From Streptacidiphilus albus JL83 (lineage in GTDB: Bacteria; Actinomycetota; Actinomycetes; Streptomycetales; Streptomycetaceae), in NCBI RefSeq assembly GCF_000744705.1, contig NZ_JQML01000001.1, positions 4,164,017-4,228,016 of the forward strand: DNA of 64,000 nucleotides. The letters run 5' to 3'. This document shows positions 19,401 through 28,814 of the stretch, piece after piece. The notes beneath the pieces are model-generated. The model was given only the letters and a program-made list of their open reading frames with translations, was not told the origin of the DNA and did no database searches. Every line of letters starts with the position of its first letter. Within the stretch, counting starts at the first letter, position 1. Position numbers and translations under genes: made by a program.

Positions 19401-20463
19401 TCATCCACTCGGCCCAGTTGCGGTCCTCGCGCGCGTAGGCGAGGTGCAGGCCCGAGGCGACGGTGTGCTGCCGGGTGTAGCCCTCGCTCCCGCGCTTGCG
19501 CAGGGCCTCGTCCATCCGCGGCATCGCGGTCACCTCGCCCCGGGTGATCACGTCCGTCAGTCGTTCGCAGGCGGCCAGCAGCGAGCCGCTGACGCCGGGC
19601 GCGTCACCGAAGGTCGCCAGGATCTCCTCGTAGGCGTAGAAGGGCTTGTAGGGGAACTGGATGGATCCCCAGTACTCGCCGGGATCGGGCTCGGCCAGGT
19701 TGTCGAGGATCCTGGCGAACTTGCGGCGGGCCAACTCCCGTCCCGCTTCCGCCTTCTTGAGCTCGCCCTCGTCGATGCGCATCGGCACCGGCAGGATCCG
19801 GGACGGCCGGGGGCGCTTCCGGTCGAGGATCCAGTTGGCGATCCGCGAGGCCCCGTCGATGCCCTGACTGCTCAGGGTGAAGCAGACCACCAGGGTGTCC
19901 GGCAGGTCCGTGGTGCAGACGCTGGAGCTGTCGCTGAGACCGGTGCGGCTGTCGATCAGGATGTAGTCGTACTCGCGTCGCATGTCCTCGCGCATGGCCT
20001 CGAAGAACTGGCCGCCGTTGCGCTTCTCGTAGAAGTCGTCCCACTTGATGCTGCCCAGGGCACTGGAGTAGCGCTGGTCGATGTGGCCGGTGGGAACGAA
20101 GGTCAGGCTGCCGCCGGGAGGGAAGTGCGCCCAGTCGAGCTCCACCGTGTGCCGGGCCACCGAGGCGTACTGCGGGATGAGTTCACTGATCTCGCTCTGC
20201 GACCAGCGGCGGCGCGAGAACATGTCGCTGTACTCGGTGATCATGTCGATGACCCCGGTGCAGTGGTCGAGCTTCTTGGGGTCGAGGAACGGCCGGAAGA
20301 AGCTGTCGAGGCCGGGCGCCTCCAGGTCCCAGTCGACCGCCAGCACCTTCTTCCCCGAAGCGGCGAGGATCCACGCGGTGTTGGCCAGCGCCATGGTCCG
20401 CCCGGTTCCGCCCTTGTAGGAGTAGAAGGTGATGACGTGTCCGTTGCGGCCGTTGTCCGTCAT
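16429..20463 (-). CDS. fxsT: FxsT3: ParA-like/TIR-like/NB-ARC/TPR STAND protein
   Basis: 1,344 aa. The ATG at 20463 overlaps the upstream TIR-like gene by ATGA and has AGAGGAA before it. Domains: ParA-like ATPase with KGGTGRT at 17-23 and IDSRTGLSDSSS; a TIR-like segment around residues 335-410 (LHLAYAREDR to VLSRSF); an NB-ARC P-loop GLGGVGKT near residue 530 with Walker B LLIFDNARE; then TPR repeats to the C-terminus. In the TIR-like segment Phe replaces the catalytic Glu (AAFWQRI). It is closest to FxsT1. It is the last gene of fxs operon 2, probably coupled to the TIR-like gene before it. It probably links the peptide system to an unknown input or output. Confidence 0.92.
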   Translation of the reverse strand: MTDNGRNGHVITFYSYKGGTGRTMALANTAWILAASGKKVLAVDWDLEAPGLDSFFRPFLDPKKLDHCTGVIDMITEYSDMFSRRRWSQSEISELIPQYASVARHTVELDWAHFPPGGSLTFVPTGHIDQRYSSALGSIKWDDFYEKRNGGQFFEAMREDMRREYDYILIDSRTGLSDSSSVCTTDLPDTLVVCFTLSSQGIDGASRIANWILDRKRPRPSRILPVPMRIDEGELKKAEAGRELARRKFARILDNLAEPDPGEYWGSIQFPYKPFYAYEEILATFGDAPGVSGSLLAACERLTDVITRGEVTAMPRMDEALRKRGSEGYTRQHTVASGLHLAYAREDRNWAEWMMDVFQTSGYQVTSTEIGTDWVESLEEDRLVDGAHRVVAVLSRSFRRSARAAAFWQRIVARSQLSGTIRPLAVRVGDVQLDQVFSGVGESDSKLVDLAGLSSTAAAQTLLRGVDADRRGLPTENMGVTARFPASQPQIWNVPTRNRTFTGRIEELDRLRDQLQGGQHTVLVPAALHGLGGVGKTQLAKEYAHRYRSSYDLIWWISADQPEMVADSLAELAREIERRSVVTGANAGGLPGGTGVTVSNVTTVAANAAVDALRQDRPTARWLLIFDNAREPADVSAYMPSGGQGQGQGHVIITSRNHAWGDYAQLVPVDVFERKESTDHLRGRVPQLTLEQADRVAERLGDLPLAVEQAAAYMDTTHIPVEEYLRLLDGRLGVAFDLGADGENPDSVKATWQVSIEALRATSPAAARLLEICAHFGPEPIARTLLRTDALRRHLEQFDPTIIDPSSFSTVFEQIGKLSLARIDTGDDSVQMHRLVQAVVRDSLSAEQREQTQHLVHQLLVNARERIEGEVDEDVNRFRMEQIWPHLIPSRADRCLEKDVRQLMLDRVRYLWRSGDHAAAQVLAEDLNARWTASAAEQEPDWVTLRLRTELGNALRMQGRYQESLRLDQDTLRRQTEMNGQGHVHALMTAGNLGSDLRALGRFAEALELDEQTYATMRTTLGQFSSRTLLMAGNLAVDHRLAGNYFQALEIDTSTAQGWSRKLGPGHRETLRSQGLLARDTRDLGNLLDALDRLRLLKERGDELLGEQDIDALALTRSLAVSMRLVGRADEALLLSRATYSTYKAQYGDGHPETRLCRLGHAADLWATGQADAALEQAAEVHREYLRDLGEEHPSTLGAADNVVVYLRGAGKNPARLQEALELGRRTLSLLVRVLGENHPFSLCSMANLANIQGELGLYEESEAGARRATELLKARYGEKNLDALVCTANLAVTLEDAERPVEAQRLRIDLMQDLARALGNGHPDYLRIRAGNRVSRILELQQW

Positions 20464-21725
20464 GGTGATTCCTCTGCTGTTACTGCGGTCTGGTCGGTCT
20501 GCCCGGTTCTCCCGGCGTCCTGCCTTCGTCCCTGGTCGGTTCCTGCGAGCGGGCCCAACAGCCGGCCGAGACCTGTGCCCCTGCTGGAGAGGCTCGCCTG
20601 CTCCGGCTCCACCGCGCTGGCGACACGCCGTAGTTCGGCGGACAACTGCCGCTCCAGCTCGTGCTCGTCGGCGACCACGTACAGCGGTTGCCCCCACTGT
20701 CTGCGGAACCGGCCCCACCAGGGTTCCAGCAGGTCGACGGCGCGGACCAGCAGCGCGTCGACGGGGTCCGCGCGGACCCGCCCGCTCTGCGGATCCGCCG
20801 CCTGCTCCCAGGGCACCAGCACCGAGAGCGCCGAGACGTCGCAGTCGGCCAGCGCCCTGCACAGGGCGTCGGCGCGGCTGCTGCTGCGCAGCGCCCGGGG
20901 GTCGACCACCAGCACGGTGGGCGCGCCCGCCACGACGGCCCCGGTGGCCGGGTCGAACTCCTCGACGACCGGCCGCAGTCCGCTCCTGGCCGCCTGCCGG
21001 GCCACCAGCGCGGCGACCTCGCGGGGGGAGCCCAGCGCCCCGTAGGGGACCCGGCCCTCGAAGTCCCCCTCCGGGGAGGTCAGGAACAGCACCCGGACCT
21101 CCGCCGTCGACCGGTCGTCCGGCGCGACCGGGAACGTGCCGGGCCCGGCGGCGAGGTCGGGTCCCACCGGGCCGCCGGCCTTCGGCCCGACGCGGCCGAG
21201 CGGGAGGGCGCTCCGGCCGGCGGCGACCGACTGCTGCGCCACCCCGTCCACCACCCGGAGGTACTGCTGCTCCCAGTAGCTGAGCCTGATCAGGGCCGAG
21301 AGCCCGTACCGGGCATAGCGCTCGCCCAACTGCGCGTGGTCGGTCGGCGGCGTGCGGGCGTCCGGCGGCAGCAGCGCGCGCGGCACCGCCTCCCAGAGCA
21401 CCGGGACGATCCGCCGGGGTCCGGCCTCCGGCCGGGCGGCGTACCACCACTCGCGTCCGCAGCGGACGTCCTCGAAGTAGGCCGCCGAGTAGAGCGGCAC
21501 CAGCACCCGGCACTCGGCCAGGGCCTCCTCCCGCTGCTTCTCCGCCTCCTCGGGGACCCGGTCCGCGATGCTGAGGAAGACCAGCGGCGGCACGCCGGAC
21601 GCACCCCACCAGTACGCCACCCGCTGCTCCAGGTCCCCGTGGAACCGCTCCAGCCAGGGGCTGCCCCGGTGCCGGCGCGGAGCGCTCAGGTAGACCAGGG
21701 GCGACCGAACCGCAGGGCACGCCAT
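20460..21725 (-). CDS. fxsC: FxsC-type TIR-like protein (long, operon 2)
   Basis: 421 aa. The N-terminal TIR-like half has LVYLSAPR in place of the usual FLSYAH strand, and keeps the core CGREW with the Glu-Trp pair, though the Ser before it is replaced by Asp (S-A-A-Y-F-E-D). The second half (from VRVLFLTSPEGDF) follows the plan of the FxsC1 C-terminal domain. The C-terminus is rich in Gly, Gln and Thr. The ATG has GGAG nine bases upstream. It overlaps fxsT3 by four bases and follows the short TIR gene by 32 bases. Operon 2 thus has two FxsC-type proteins where operon 1 has one. Confidence 0.82.
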   Translation of the reverse strand: MACPAVRSPLVYLSAPRRHRGSPWLERFHGDLEQRVAYWWGASGVPPLVFLSIADRVPEEAEKQREEALAECRVLVPLYSAAYFEDVRCGREWWYAARPEAGPRRIVPVLWEAVPRALLPPDARTPPTDHAQLGERYARYGLSALIRLSYWEQQYLRVVDGVAQQSVAAGRSALPLGRVGPKAGGPVGPDLAAGPGTFPVAPDDRSTAEVRVLFLTSPEGDFEGRVPYGALGSPREVAALVARQAARSGLRPVVEEFDPATGAVVAGAPTVLVVDPRALRSSSRADALCRALADCDVSALSVLVPWEQAADPQSGRVRADPVDALLVRAVDLLEPWWGRFRRQWGQPLYVVADEHELERQLSAELRRVASAVEPEQASLSSRGTGLGRLLGPLAGTDQGRRQDAGRTGQTDQTAVTAEESP

Positions 21726-21757
21726 CTACCCGACTCCGTCCGTGGCCATCCGCTTCC

Positions 21758-22471
21758 CTAACCGAGGTCCGGCACCGGGGGCGGGGCGCCGGCCGGGCCG
21801 CTCAGCATGTGCTCGAACCTGTCGGCCGTGGGCTCGAACGGGTTCTTCGCAGCGGCCACGTCCATGGGCTCGCCCGGCTCGGTGACCGTCCTCCGGGCGA
21901 CCCGCCTGATCCGCTCGGCCAGCAGCCAGAGCGACCGGTCGCAGTCCTCCCACAGGTCCGGACGCGCCAACAGGGCGTACAGGCCCAGCCGTTCGTAGGA
22001 CTCGGGGAACTCGACGTCCCAGAACTGGTACTTGCTCGCGATCTCGGGCACCGGCAGGTCGCCGAACGGGATCCAGTGCACCGGGACGATGGCCTTGGTG
22101 TCGGTCTCGACGCCCTCCACCCGGGCGACCCGCTGCTCGAAGACCCACCACTCCTTGCCGCACCACTCGCTGGCGAAGAAGCGCGGCGACAGCACCGGCA
22201 CGAACACCTTGCAGCGGGCCAGTTCGACCGACAGCCGGTTCTGCCAGTCCTCGCCCAGCCAGATCCGACTGTCGATCATGCCGATGTCGGCGTCCTTCGC
22301 CAGCGGCGTGGCCATCTCCCCGAGATGGTCCCAGAGCGCTTCGAAGAGGCGCTCCACCGGACCGCGCGGCCCGCGCGCGGGATGCCTGCGCGTGGGCGGG
22401 GCAGGCGGATGCGCATGGCTCAGGAAGAAGTAGGGACCGCGATCCTCGCCCGCGTTCGTGCCCATCCGCAC
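21758..22471 (-). CDS. Short FxsC-type TIR protein (operon 2)
   Basis: 237 aa from the GTG at 22471; the ATG two codons later (22465) is an equally possible start. It consists of a TIR fold alone: GPYFFLSHAHPP at the N-terminus, then S-P-R-F-F-A-S-E-W-C-G-K-E-W, the best match in this window to the active-site region of NAD-cleaving TIR domains. It lacks the second domain of FxsC1. It lies 67 bases below the fxsB2 stop; that gap contains TAGGAT, a possible -10 element, so an internal promoter cannot be excluded. NADase activity is inferred from the motif only. Confidence 0.85.
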   Translation of the reverse strand: MRMGTNAGEDRGPYFFLSHAHPPAPPTRRHPARGPRGPVERLFEALWDHLGEMATPLAKDADIGMIDSRIWLGEDWQNRLSVELARCKVFVPVLSPRFFASEWCGKEWWVFEQRVARVEGVETDTKAIVPVHWIPFGDLPVPEIASKYQFWDVEFPESYERLGLYALLARPDLWEDCDRSLWLLAERIRRVARRTVTEPGEPMDVAAAKNPFEPTADRFEHMLSGPAGAPPPVPDLG

Positions 22472-22538
22472 CCCCGACTCAGCCCGATCGAGTCAGATCC
22501 TAGCTGAACCGTGACGTGACGTACCATCATCTGTCTTA

Positions 22539-24881
22539 CTAATCTGTCAACTTGAGTCGCATTTCGATCCATTCCAGAAACTGCGAGCCGATGTCGGTCA
22601 ACGCCCGGGAGCCCCGCAACTGCTCCGCCGCCGCGGTCACCTCGCTCCGGAGGCGTTCGTGCCGCCGCAGCGCGTCCGGGTCCGCGTCCGACCGCGCCCG
22701 CGACATCCAGTAGTCCATCACCGCGAGGTGCGCGTACACGCCCTGCAGCACGCCCTCCGGGGGGCGCGGGTCGGGACGCCAGCCCACCGGGATCAGCACC
22801 TCCGCGTCCGGCAGGCAGAACCGGTCCAGGTCCAGCAGCGCGTCCAGCTTCACGTGCTGGAGCTCGTGGACCAGCAGCAGCGCCAGCCGCTCGGCCGAGA
22901 CCGGCCGCGCGATGCCCACCGCGCCGAAGCCGTAGCGGGGGGTGCCGCTGACCTCCTCGCCGGGCGCCCCCGGCCGCTGCGGAACGATCGAGCGGAGCCC
23001 TGCGGCCAGACCCCCGGCGTAGGCCGGCAGTCTCGCCCCGACGATCCGCCAGGCCTCCCGGAGCGCCGCCTCCCAGGCGGCGAATCCGGACTCGTCGGGA
23101 CGCTCGACCGGGAGCATCCCGGCGGCCGGATCGGTGTCCTCCAGGGCGACACCGACCGTCCCGTCCACCACGAGCCGGCGCAGCGGCTCCCAGCGTCCGC
23201 CCACCCGCTCCGCCCAGTCCGCCAGCGCCGTCGCCGGATCGGCCGAAGGCGGCAGGTCCACCGGCACCGGGTCCCCGGGGATCCGGTCGAAGACCACCCG
23301 GCCCCAGGTCGGCAGGGACAGCACGCCGTTCCGGCGCACCGGGACCGGGACCGGCCGGTGCCAACCGGCGTGGAGCACCGCCGCTGCGGCCGTCCGGGCC
23401 AGGGCGGCCTCCACGTCCGCGCCCCGGAATCCGCCGGGCAGGTCGAGGCAGCCGCGCAGCCAGTACTGCACGAACGGCTGCGCCAGCACCGCGTCCAGCG
23501 CCGCCGGAGCCTGCGCGTCCAACGCGGTGAGCAGCCGCGGGACCTGGTCGTCGGGGCACAGGCCGATGACCCGCGCCAACAGGCCCCGGTTCAGCTCCCC
23601 CTGACTCTCCGCCAGCGCCTGCACGGCTTCGGCGCTGCCGGGCCCCTGGGCCAGCTCGGCGAACTGCTCCTCGCGGAGGACCAGGGCGTGCACCGGCGCC
23701 GCCGTGCCGGACGGCCCGGTCCGCCGCGCCGTTCGCGCCGCGTCGGCCGCCTCCAGGCCGCCGATGAAGTCCAGCAGGTCGTCGCAGTAGACCGACGGAT
23801 GGTCGAAGCCTCCGCCGCCGGGCTCGGAGCGGTAGCGGTGCGCGTAGAGGCCGCCGCCGCAGGCCCGGACGACCGGACAGTCGCGGCACTGGCGGCACAG
23901 CCCGTCGAGGCCCTGCTGCCGGGCCAGAATGCCCGGATGGGCCGCGATCTCGTCGAAGGAGTCGGCGAAGACGTCCAGGCCGGTGGCCGGAGCCCCGTCG
24001 AAGGCCGTCTTCAGCGAGTCGGCCTGCTCCAGCGTTCCGTCGACCTCGATGACCACCAGGTCGACCGGCTCCAGGCCGAAGGACTCGCTCCGGCTCCGGC
24101 CGCCGGCCAGCGCCTGGTGCAGCGACTCGAAGATCCGCACCGGCACCGCCCGGCCGTCCTCCTCCCAGCGCTCGTGGACCACCCGGAGCCAGTCCGCGTA
24201 GGGGGTCCGCACCCCCTCCGGGCGCAGCGGCGGACGGTCCCAGGTGGCGTGCGGCAGCAGGAAGTCGAGCTGTGGCGGCGCCAGCTCCACGAGCGCGTCG
24301 TAGACCTGGCGCGGATCGTTGCGGACGTCGACGGTGCACAGCAGTCCGGCGAAGAGGTGGCGGTAGCGCGGGCGTTTGAGCAGCTGGACCGCCCGCATCA
24401 CCTCGGCGTGGCTGCTCCGCCCGTTGCGGTAGCGGCGGTGGAGGTCGTTGGCCCGGCGGTCGCCGTCCAGGGAGATGCCGACCCGGATCCCGTAGTGCAG
24501 GAAGAGCTCGCAGAACGCCTCGTCCAACCGCACCCCGTTGGTGTGCACGCACAGGTCCAGCTCGGCCACGCCGTCCAGGGCCCGGTGCAGGATCTCGGCG
24601 GCGCGGCGCAGCAGTTCGTGCCCGGCCAGCAGCGGTTCCCCGCCGTGCAGCACGACGTAGACCACCGGCAGCGCGTGGGAGCGGGCGTGCTCGGCGATCC
24701 TGGCCGCGGCCGCCCGCAGCACGGCGTCCGAGGCCGCGCCGGGACGCCCGCGCCAGCTGCTGTCCTGGTGCTCGTACACGTAGCAGTGGTCGCAGGCGAG
24801 GTCGCACCGGCTGTGCAGTTTCAGCACGAACTGGCGCAGCGGAACCACCGGCCCGCCGATCGGGCGAAGGTCCGGCGTCAC
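22539..24881 (-). CDS. fxsB: FxsB2: radical SAM/SPASM peptide maturase fused to an HExxH domain
   Basis: 780 aa from the GTG at 24881, whose GTGA overlaps the fxsA2 stop; the frame stays open further upstream but crosses fxsA2. Radical SAM cysteines are C26, C30 and C33 (CDLACDHC). A SPASM cysteine set follows (CRQCRDCPVVRACGGG). The C-terminal HExxH motif is HELQH at residues 672-676. It is a clear paralogue of FxsB1, with the same IDGTLEQ-type region (here VDGTLEQADSLKTAFDGAP). Its peptide substrate is FxsA2, whose C-terminus departs from the canonical form. Translation is probably coupled to the precursor. Confidence 0.92.
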   Translation of the reverse strand: MTPDLRPIGGPVVPLRQFVLKLHSRCDLACDHCYVYEHQDSSWRGRPGAASDAVLRAAAARIAEHARSHALPVVYVVLHGGEPLLAGHELLRRAAEILHRALDGVAELDLCVHTNGVRLDEAFCELFLHYGIRVGISLDGDRRANDLHRRYRNGRSSHAEVMRAVQLLKRPRYRHLFAGLLCTVDVRNDPRQVYDALVELAPPQLDFLLPHATWDRPPLRPEGVRTPYADWLRVVHERWEEDGRAVPVRIFESLHQALAGGRSRSESFGLEPVDLVVIEVDGTLEQADSLKTAFDGAPATGLDVFADSFDEIAAHPGILARQQGLDGLCRQCRDCPVVRACGGGLYAHRYRSEPGGGGFDHPSVYCDDLLDFIGGLEAADAARTARRTGPSGTAAPVHALVLREEQFAELAQGPGSAEAVQALAESQGELNRGLLARVIGLCPDDQVPRLLTALDAQAPAALDAVLAQPFVQYWLRGCLDLPGGFRGADVEAALARTAAAAVLHAGWHRPVPVPVRRNGVLSLPTWGRVVFDRIPGDPVPVDLPPSADPATALADWAERVGGRWEPLRRLVVDGTVGVALEDTDPAAGMLPVERPDESGFAAWEAALREAWRIVGARLPAYAGGLAAGLRSIVPQRPGAPGEEVSGTPRYGFGAVGIARPVSAERLALLLVHELQHVKLDALLDLDRFCLPDAEVLIPVGWRPDPRPPEGVLQGVYAHLAVMDYWMSRARSDADPDALRRHERLRSEVTAAAEQLRGSRALTDIGSQFLEWIEMRLKLTD

Positions 24882-25072
24882 CTGGCCGAGGAGCCGAACG
24901 CGGCCACTCCCGTGTTCTCCGCAGCGCGGCCGGTCGCGGCGGCCCGCTCCAGCATCGCGGTCAGCAGCGGCCCGCCCTCGGCGGCCATGAGCGCCAGCGG
25001 AACCCGGGTCCCGGGCCGTCCACCGCCCGTCGGCCCGGTCCGGGTGAGCACACGCATCTCGGGTGAGTTCAT
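24878..25072 (-). CDS. fxsA: FxsA2: FxSxx-type precursor peptide with an extended C-terminus
   Basis: 64 aa from the ATG at 25072, chosen for GGAAGG and GGA upstream and for a length like FxsA1; an in-frame ATG at 25132 would add 20 residues. The C-terminus is FGSSAR, one residue longer than F-x-S-x-x-COOH. A VPLALM stretch and an Ala/Arg-rich region precede it. The stop overlaps the fxsB2 start (GTGA), which explains why the end is constrained. The F-G-S triplet remains a plausible cyclophane site. Confidence 0.85.
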   Translation of the reverse strand: MNSPEMRVLTRTGPTGGGRPGTRVPLALMAAEGGPLLTAMLERAAATGRAAENTGVAAFGSSAR

Positions 25073-25352
25073 CAGATGTCCAGCCTTCCGCACGCAGCGA
25101 ATCCCCGTGGTCGCCGCCGTGGATGCCCGCACCGATTCCGGCTTCCCCGGTGTCCTGCCGCCGAGGACCTGCCCTGCCGCGCGCGCACCCCGCCCGGCGC
25201 TTCGTGGTACTGGTCACATTGTCGCCACGGGGACAGGCCGAGCCGCAAGACCCCCGCCGTGGGGAAAGCGCGAAAGGACCGGTAAGCACCTTCTGGCGCC
25301 CGGCCCTTGGCCAGAATTCAACGCCGGACCGCAGGCCGCCCCGCCGCCCGGG
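25073..25352. other. Upstream region of fxs operon 2
   Basis: 280 bases between fxsA2 and the pdxH stop, both on the minus strand. No gene is seen. It should hold the operon 2 promoter; the CCGTTCG repeats found upstream of fxsA1 are not present here, so the two operons may be controlled differently. Confidence 0.5.
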
Positions 25353-26084
25353 TCACGGCTGCAGTCGCTGCACCGCCCATCCGCCCGCCTCCGCCCGGTA
25401 CCGGAGCCGGTCGTGGAGGCGGTTCTCCCGGCCCTGCCAGAACTCGACGGCGCTCGGGACGACCCGGTAACCGCCCCAGTACGGCGGCACCGGCACCTCC
25501 TCGCCCTCCGGGTGGAGCACGGCCAGCTCGGCGTAGCGCCGCTCCAGCTCCTCCCGGGAGGCGACCGGCCGGGACTGCTCGCTGGCCCAGGCGCCGAGCT
25601 GGGAACCGTGCGGACGGCTGTGGAAGTATCCCTCGGTCTCCGGGCGCGGAACCCGCTCGGCCCGGCCGACGACGGTCACCTGCCGGGCGATCTGGTGCCA
25701 GGGGAAGAGCAGCGCGACCCGGGGGTTGGCCGCCAGCTCGTCGCCCTTGCGCGAGCCGTAGTTGCTGTAGAAGACGAATCCGCGCCGGTCGTAGCCCTTG
25801 AGCAGGACGGTGCGGGCGCTCGGCTGCCCGTCGGCGTCGGCCGTGGAGACCACCATCGCATTGGGCTCGTCCAGGCCGGCCGCCGTCGCCTCGGCCAGCC
25901 AGTGGGCGAACTGGTCCATCGGATGCGCGGCGAGGTCGGCCTCCACCAGCCCGGCCGCGCTGTAGTGGCGGCGCATGCCCGAGACGTCGACGGCGGACGC
26001 GGCGGGGGCGGGGGCGCCGTCCGGCGTGGCCGTGCGGGCGGTGGGCGCGGAGGGCGCGGTGAGGGCGCGGTCGGAGGAGTGCAC
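25353..26084 (-). CDS. pdxH: Pyridoxamine 5'-phosphate oxidase
   Basis: 243 aa. This FMN enzyme oxidises pyridoxine and pyridoxamine phosphates to pyridoxal phosphate in the cytosol. Family stretches are clear: [40 protein letters not shown] and the C-terminal PLP-site region [13 protein letters not shown]. The GTG at 26084 is the best in-frame start; GGAGGAGG lies about 15 bases upstream, rather far, so a later start near the MRRHYSA stretch cannot be ruled out. It is divergent from citA. The first 45 residues are Ala/Pro-rich and not conserved. Confidence 0.92.
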   Translation of the reverse strand: MHSSDRALTAPSAPTARTATPDGAPAPAASAVDVSGMRRHYSAAGLVEADLAAHPMDQFAHWLAEATAAGLDEPNAMVVSTADADGQPSARTVLLKGYDRRGFVFYSNYGSRKGDELAANPRVALLFPWHQIARQVTVVGRAERVPRPETEGYFHSRPHGSQLGAWASEQSRPVASREELERRYAELAVLHPEGEEVPVPPYWGGYRVVPSAVEFWQGRENRLHDRLRYRAEAGGWAVQRLQP

Positions 26085-26435
26085 GCCACCATCATCCTCC
26101 TCCGGCCGGGCCCCCGAGCAGGGTCCCGCGGCCCCGGAACCGGCCGTACCGGGCCGCCGCATCGGCCGCCACCAGGGACGATGCACCACCCTGGGCGACA
26201 ATCTTGATATCGAGAGATATCCTGCCTCCGGGCCCGGGCCGAACCCGTGCGGGGGATCACCGCGTTGTCCTCTGGCGCAATGCACCCAGTGCCTGCCACC
26301 CTGACACTGCGTGCCATGCAACGAAGCATCATCCACGCGCGCCACCGCGCGCCGCGCAACCGCGCGGAGCGCACACACAGCCGACGACTTGGCCACACCA
26401 CAGTCACCGACGTCGATTTCATAGGAGCCGCCTTT
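26085..26435. other. Divergent promoter region pdxH/citA
   Basis: 350 bases without a gene, between divergent starts. It contains the GATATC repeat element described separately and an AT-richer patch around 26196-26222 that is likely promoter or operator sequence. Confidence 0.55.
26201..26221. promoter_or_regulatory. GATATC repeat element upstream of citA
   Basis: Two GATATC hexamers separated by GAGA (26206-26211 and 26216-26221), preceded by ATCTT, giving TCTT-GATATC-GAGA as an imperfect dyad. It stands out in GC-rich sequence and lies about 215 bases before the citA start. Probably a regulator site; the protein is unknown. Confidence 0.45.
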
Positions 26436-27536
26436 ATGTCCGATTTCGTCCCCGGGCTTGAGGGAGTCGTAGCGTTCGAGTCCGAGATCGCCGAGCCCGA
26501 CAAGGAAGGCGGCTCGCTGCGGTACCGAGGCGTCGACATCGAGGAGCTGGTCGGCCACGTCTCCTTCGGCAACACCTGGGGCCTGCTGGTCGACGGCAAG
26601 TTCAACCCCGGCCTCCCGGCCGCCGAGCCGTTCCCGCTGCCGATCCACTCCGGCGACATCCGGGTCGACGTCCAGTCCGCGCTCGCCATGCTCGCCCCGG
26701 CCTGGGGCCTCAAGCCGCTGCTGGACATCAGCCCCGAGCAGGCCCGCGACGACCTCGCCCGGGCCGCCGTCATGGCCCTCTCCTACGTGGCCCAGTCCGC
26801 CCGCGGCCAGGGTCTGCCGATGGTCCCGCAGAGCGAGATCGACAAGGCCCAGACCATCGTCGAGCGCTTCATGATCCGCTGGCGCGGCGAGCCCGACCCC
26901 AAGCACATCAAGGCCATCGACGCCTACTGGACGTCCGCCGCCGAGCACGGCATGAACGCCTCCACCTTCACCGCCCGGGTCATCGCCTCGACCGGCGCGG
27001 ACGTCGCCGCGGCCCTGTCCGGCGCGGTCGGCGCCATGTCGGGCCCGCTGCACGGCGGCGCCCCCTCCCGCGTGCTCGGCATGATCGAGGAGATCGAGCG
27101 CACCGGCGACGCCACCGCCTGGGTCAAGAACGCCCTGGACAAGGGTGAGCGGCTGATGGGCTTCGGCCACCGGATCTACCGCGCCGAGGACCCGCGCGCC
27201 CGCGTGCTCCGCCGCACCGCCCAGGAGCTCGGCGCCCCCCGCTACGAGGTCGCCGCCGCCCTGGAGAAGGCCGCGCTGGAGGAGCTGCACGCCCGCCGCC
27301 CCGACCGCGTCCTGGCCACCAACGTGGAGTTCTGGGCCGCCATCGTGCTCGACTTCGCCGAGGTCCCGGCGCACATGTTCACCTCGATGTTCACCTGTGC
27401 CCGCACCGCCGGGTGGAGCGCCCACATCCTGGAGCAGAAGCGCACCGGACGCCTGGTCCGGCCCGCCGCCCGCTACATCGGCCCGGGCCCGCGCAGCCCG
27501 CAGGAAGTCACCGGCTTCGACGACATCGCGCGCTAG
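26436..27536 (+). CDS. citA: Citrate synthase (citrate synthase 2 type)
   Basis: 366 aa. It condenses oxaloacetate with acetyl-CoA. Catalytic landmarks: His in [11 protein letters not shown], His in GFGHRIYR, and Asp in VLDFAEVP. The ATG at 26436 has TAGGAG nine bases upstream; the frame extends further up but is non-conserved there. The length suits the short actinobacterial citrate synthase class, with no N-terminal extension. It is followed by a hairpin and then serC. Confidence 0.93.
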   Translation: MSDFVPGLEGVVAFESEIAEPDKEGGSLRYRGVDIEELVGHVSFGNTWGLLVDGKFNPGLPAAEPFPLPIHSGDIRVDVQSALAMLAPAWGLKPLLDISPEQARDDLARAAVMALSYVAQSARGQGLPMVPQSEIDKAQTIVERFMIRWRGEPDPKHIKAIDAYWTSAAEHGMNASTFTARVIASTGADVAAALSGAVGAMSGPLHGGAPSRVLGMIEEIERTGDATAWVKNALDKGERLMGFGHRIYRAEDPRARVLRRTAQELGAPRYEVAAALEKAALEELHARRPDRVLATNVEFWAAIVLDFAEVPAHMFTSMFTCARTAGWSAHILEQKRTGRLVRPAARYIGPGPRSPQEVTGFDDIAR

Positions 27537-27556
27537 CACCCGACCGGGTGGTGCGT

Positions 27557-27596
27557 GGGGGTGTGCGGAGCGGAAGACGACCGTCCGCACGCCCCC
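27557..27596 (+). terminator. Hairpin after citA
   Basis: 13-bp arms (GGGGGTGTGCGGA against TCCGCACGCCCCC, one G-U pair) around a 14-base loop, starting 20 bases after the citA stop. Confidence 0.65.
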
Positions 27597-27671
27597 TCGT
27601 TCGTGTCCCACTGACCCCGTTCGTGTCTCATTGGCCGGACCCGGCCGCTCCGGGCCGGCGGCAGCCACTAG

Positions 27672-28799
<1,128 letters not shown>

Positions 28800-28814
28800 C
28801 CTGAACGGACGAGC

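Noticed and set aside
1-25100. Genomic island with integrase or attachment sites
   Set aside because: Accessory gene content is clear, but no integrase, transposase, tRNA or flanking direct repeat was seen, so boundaries by integration are not claimed.
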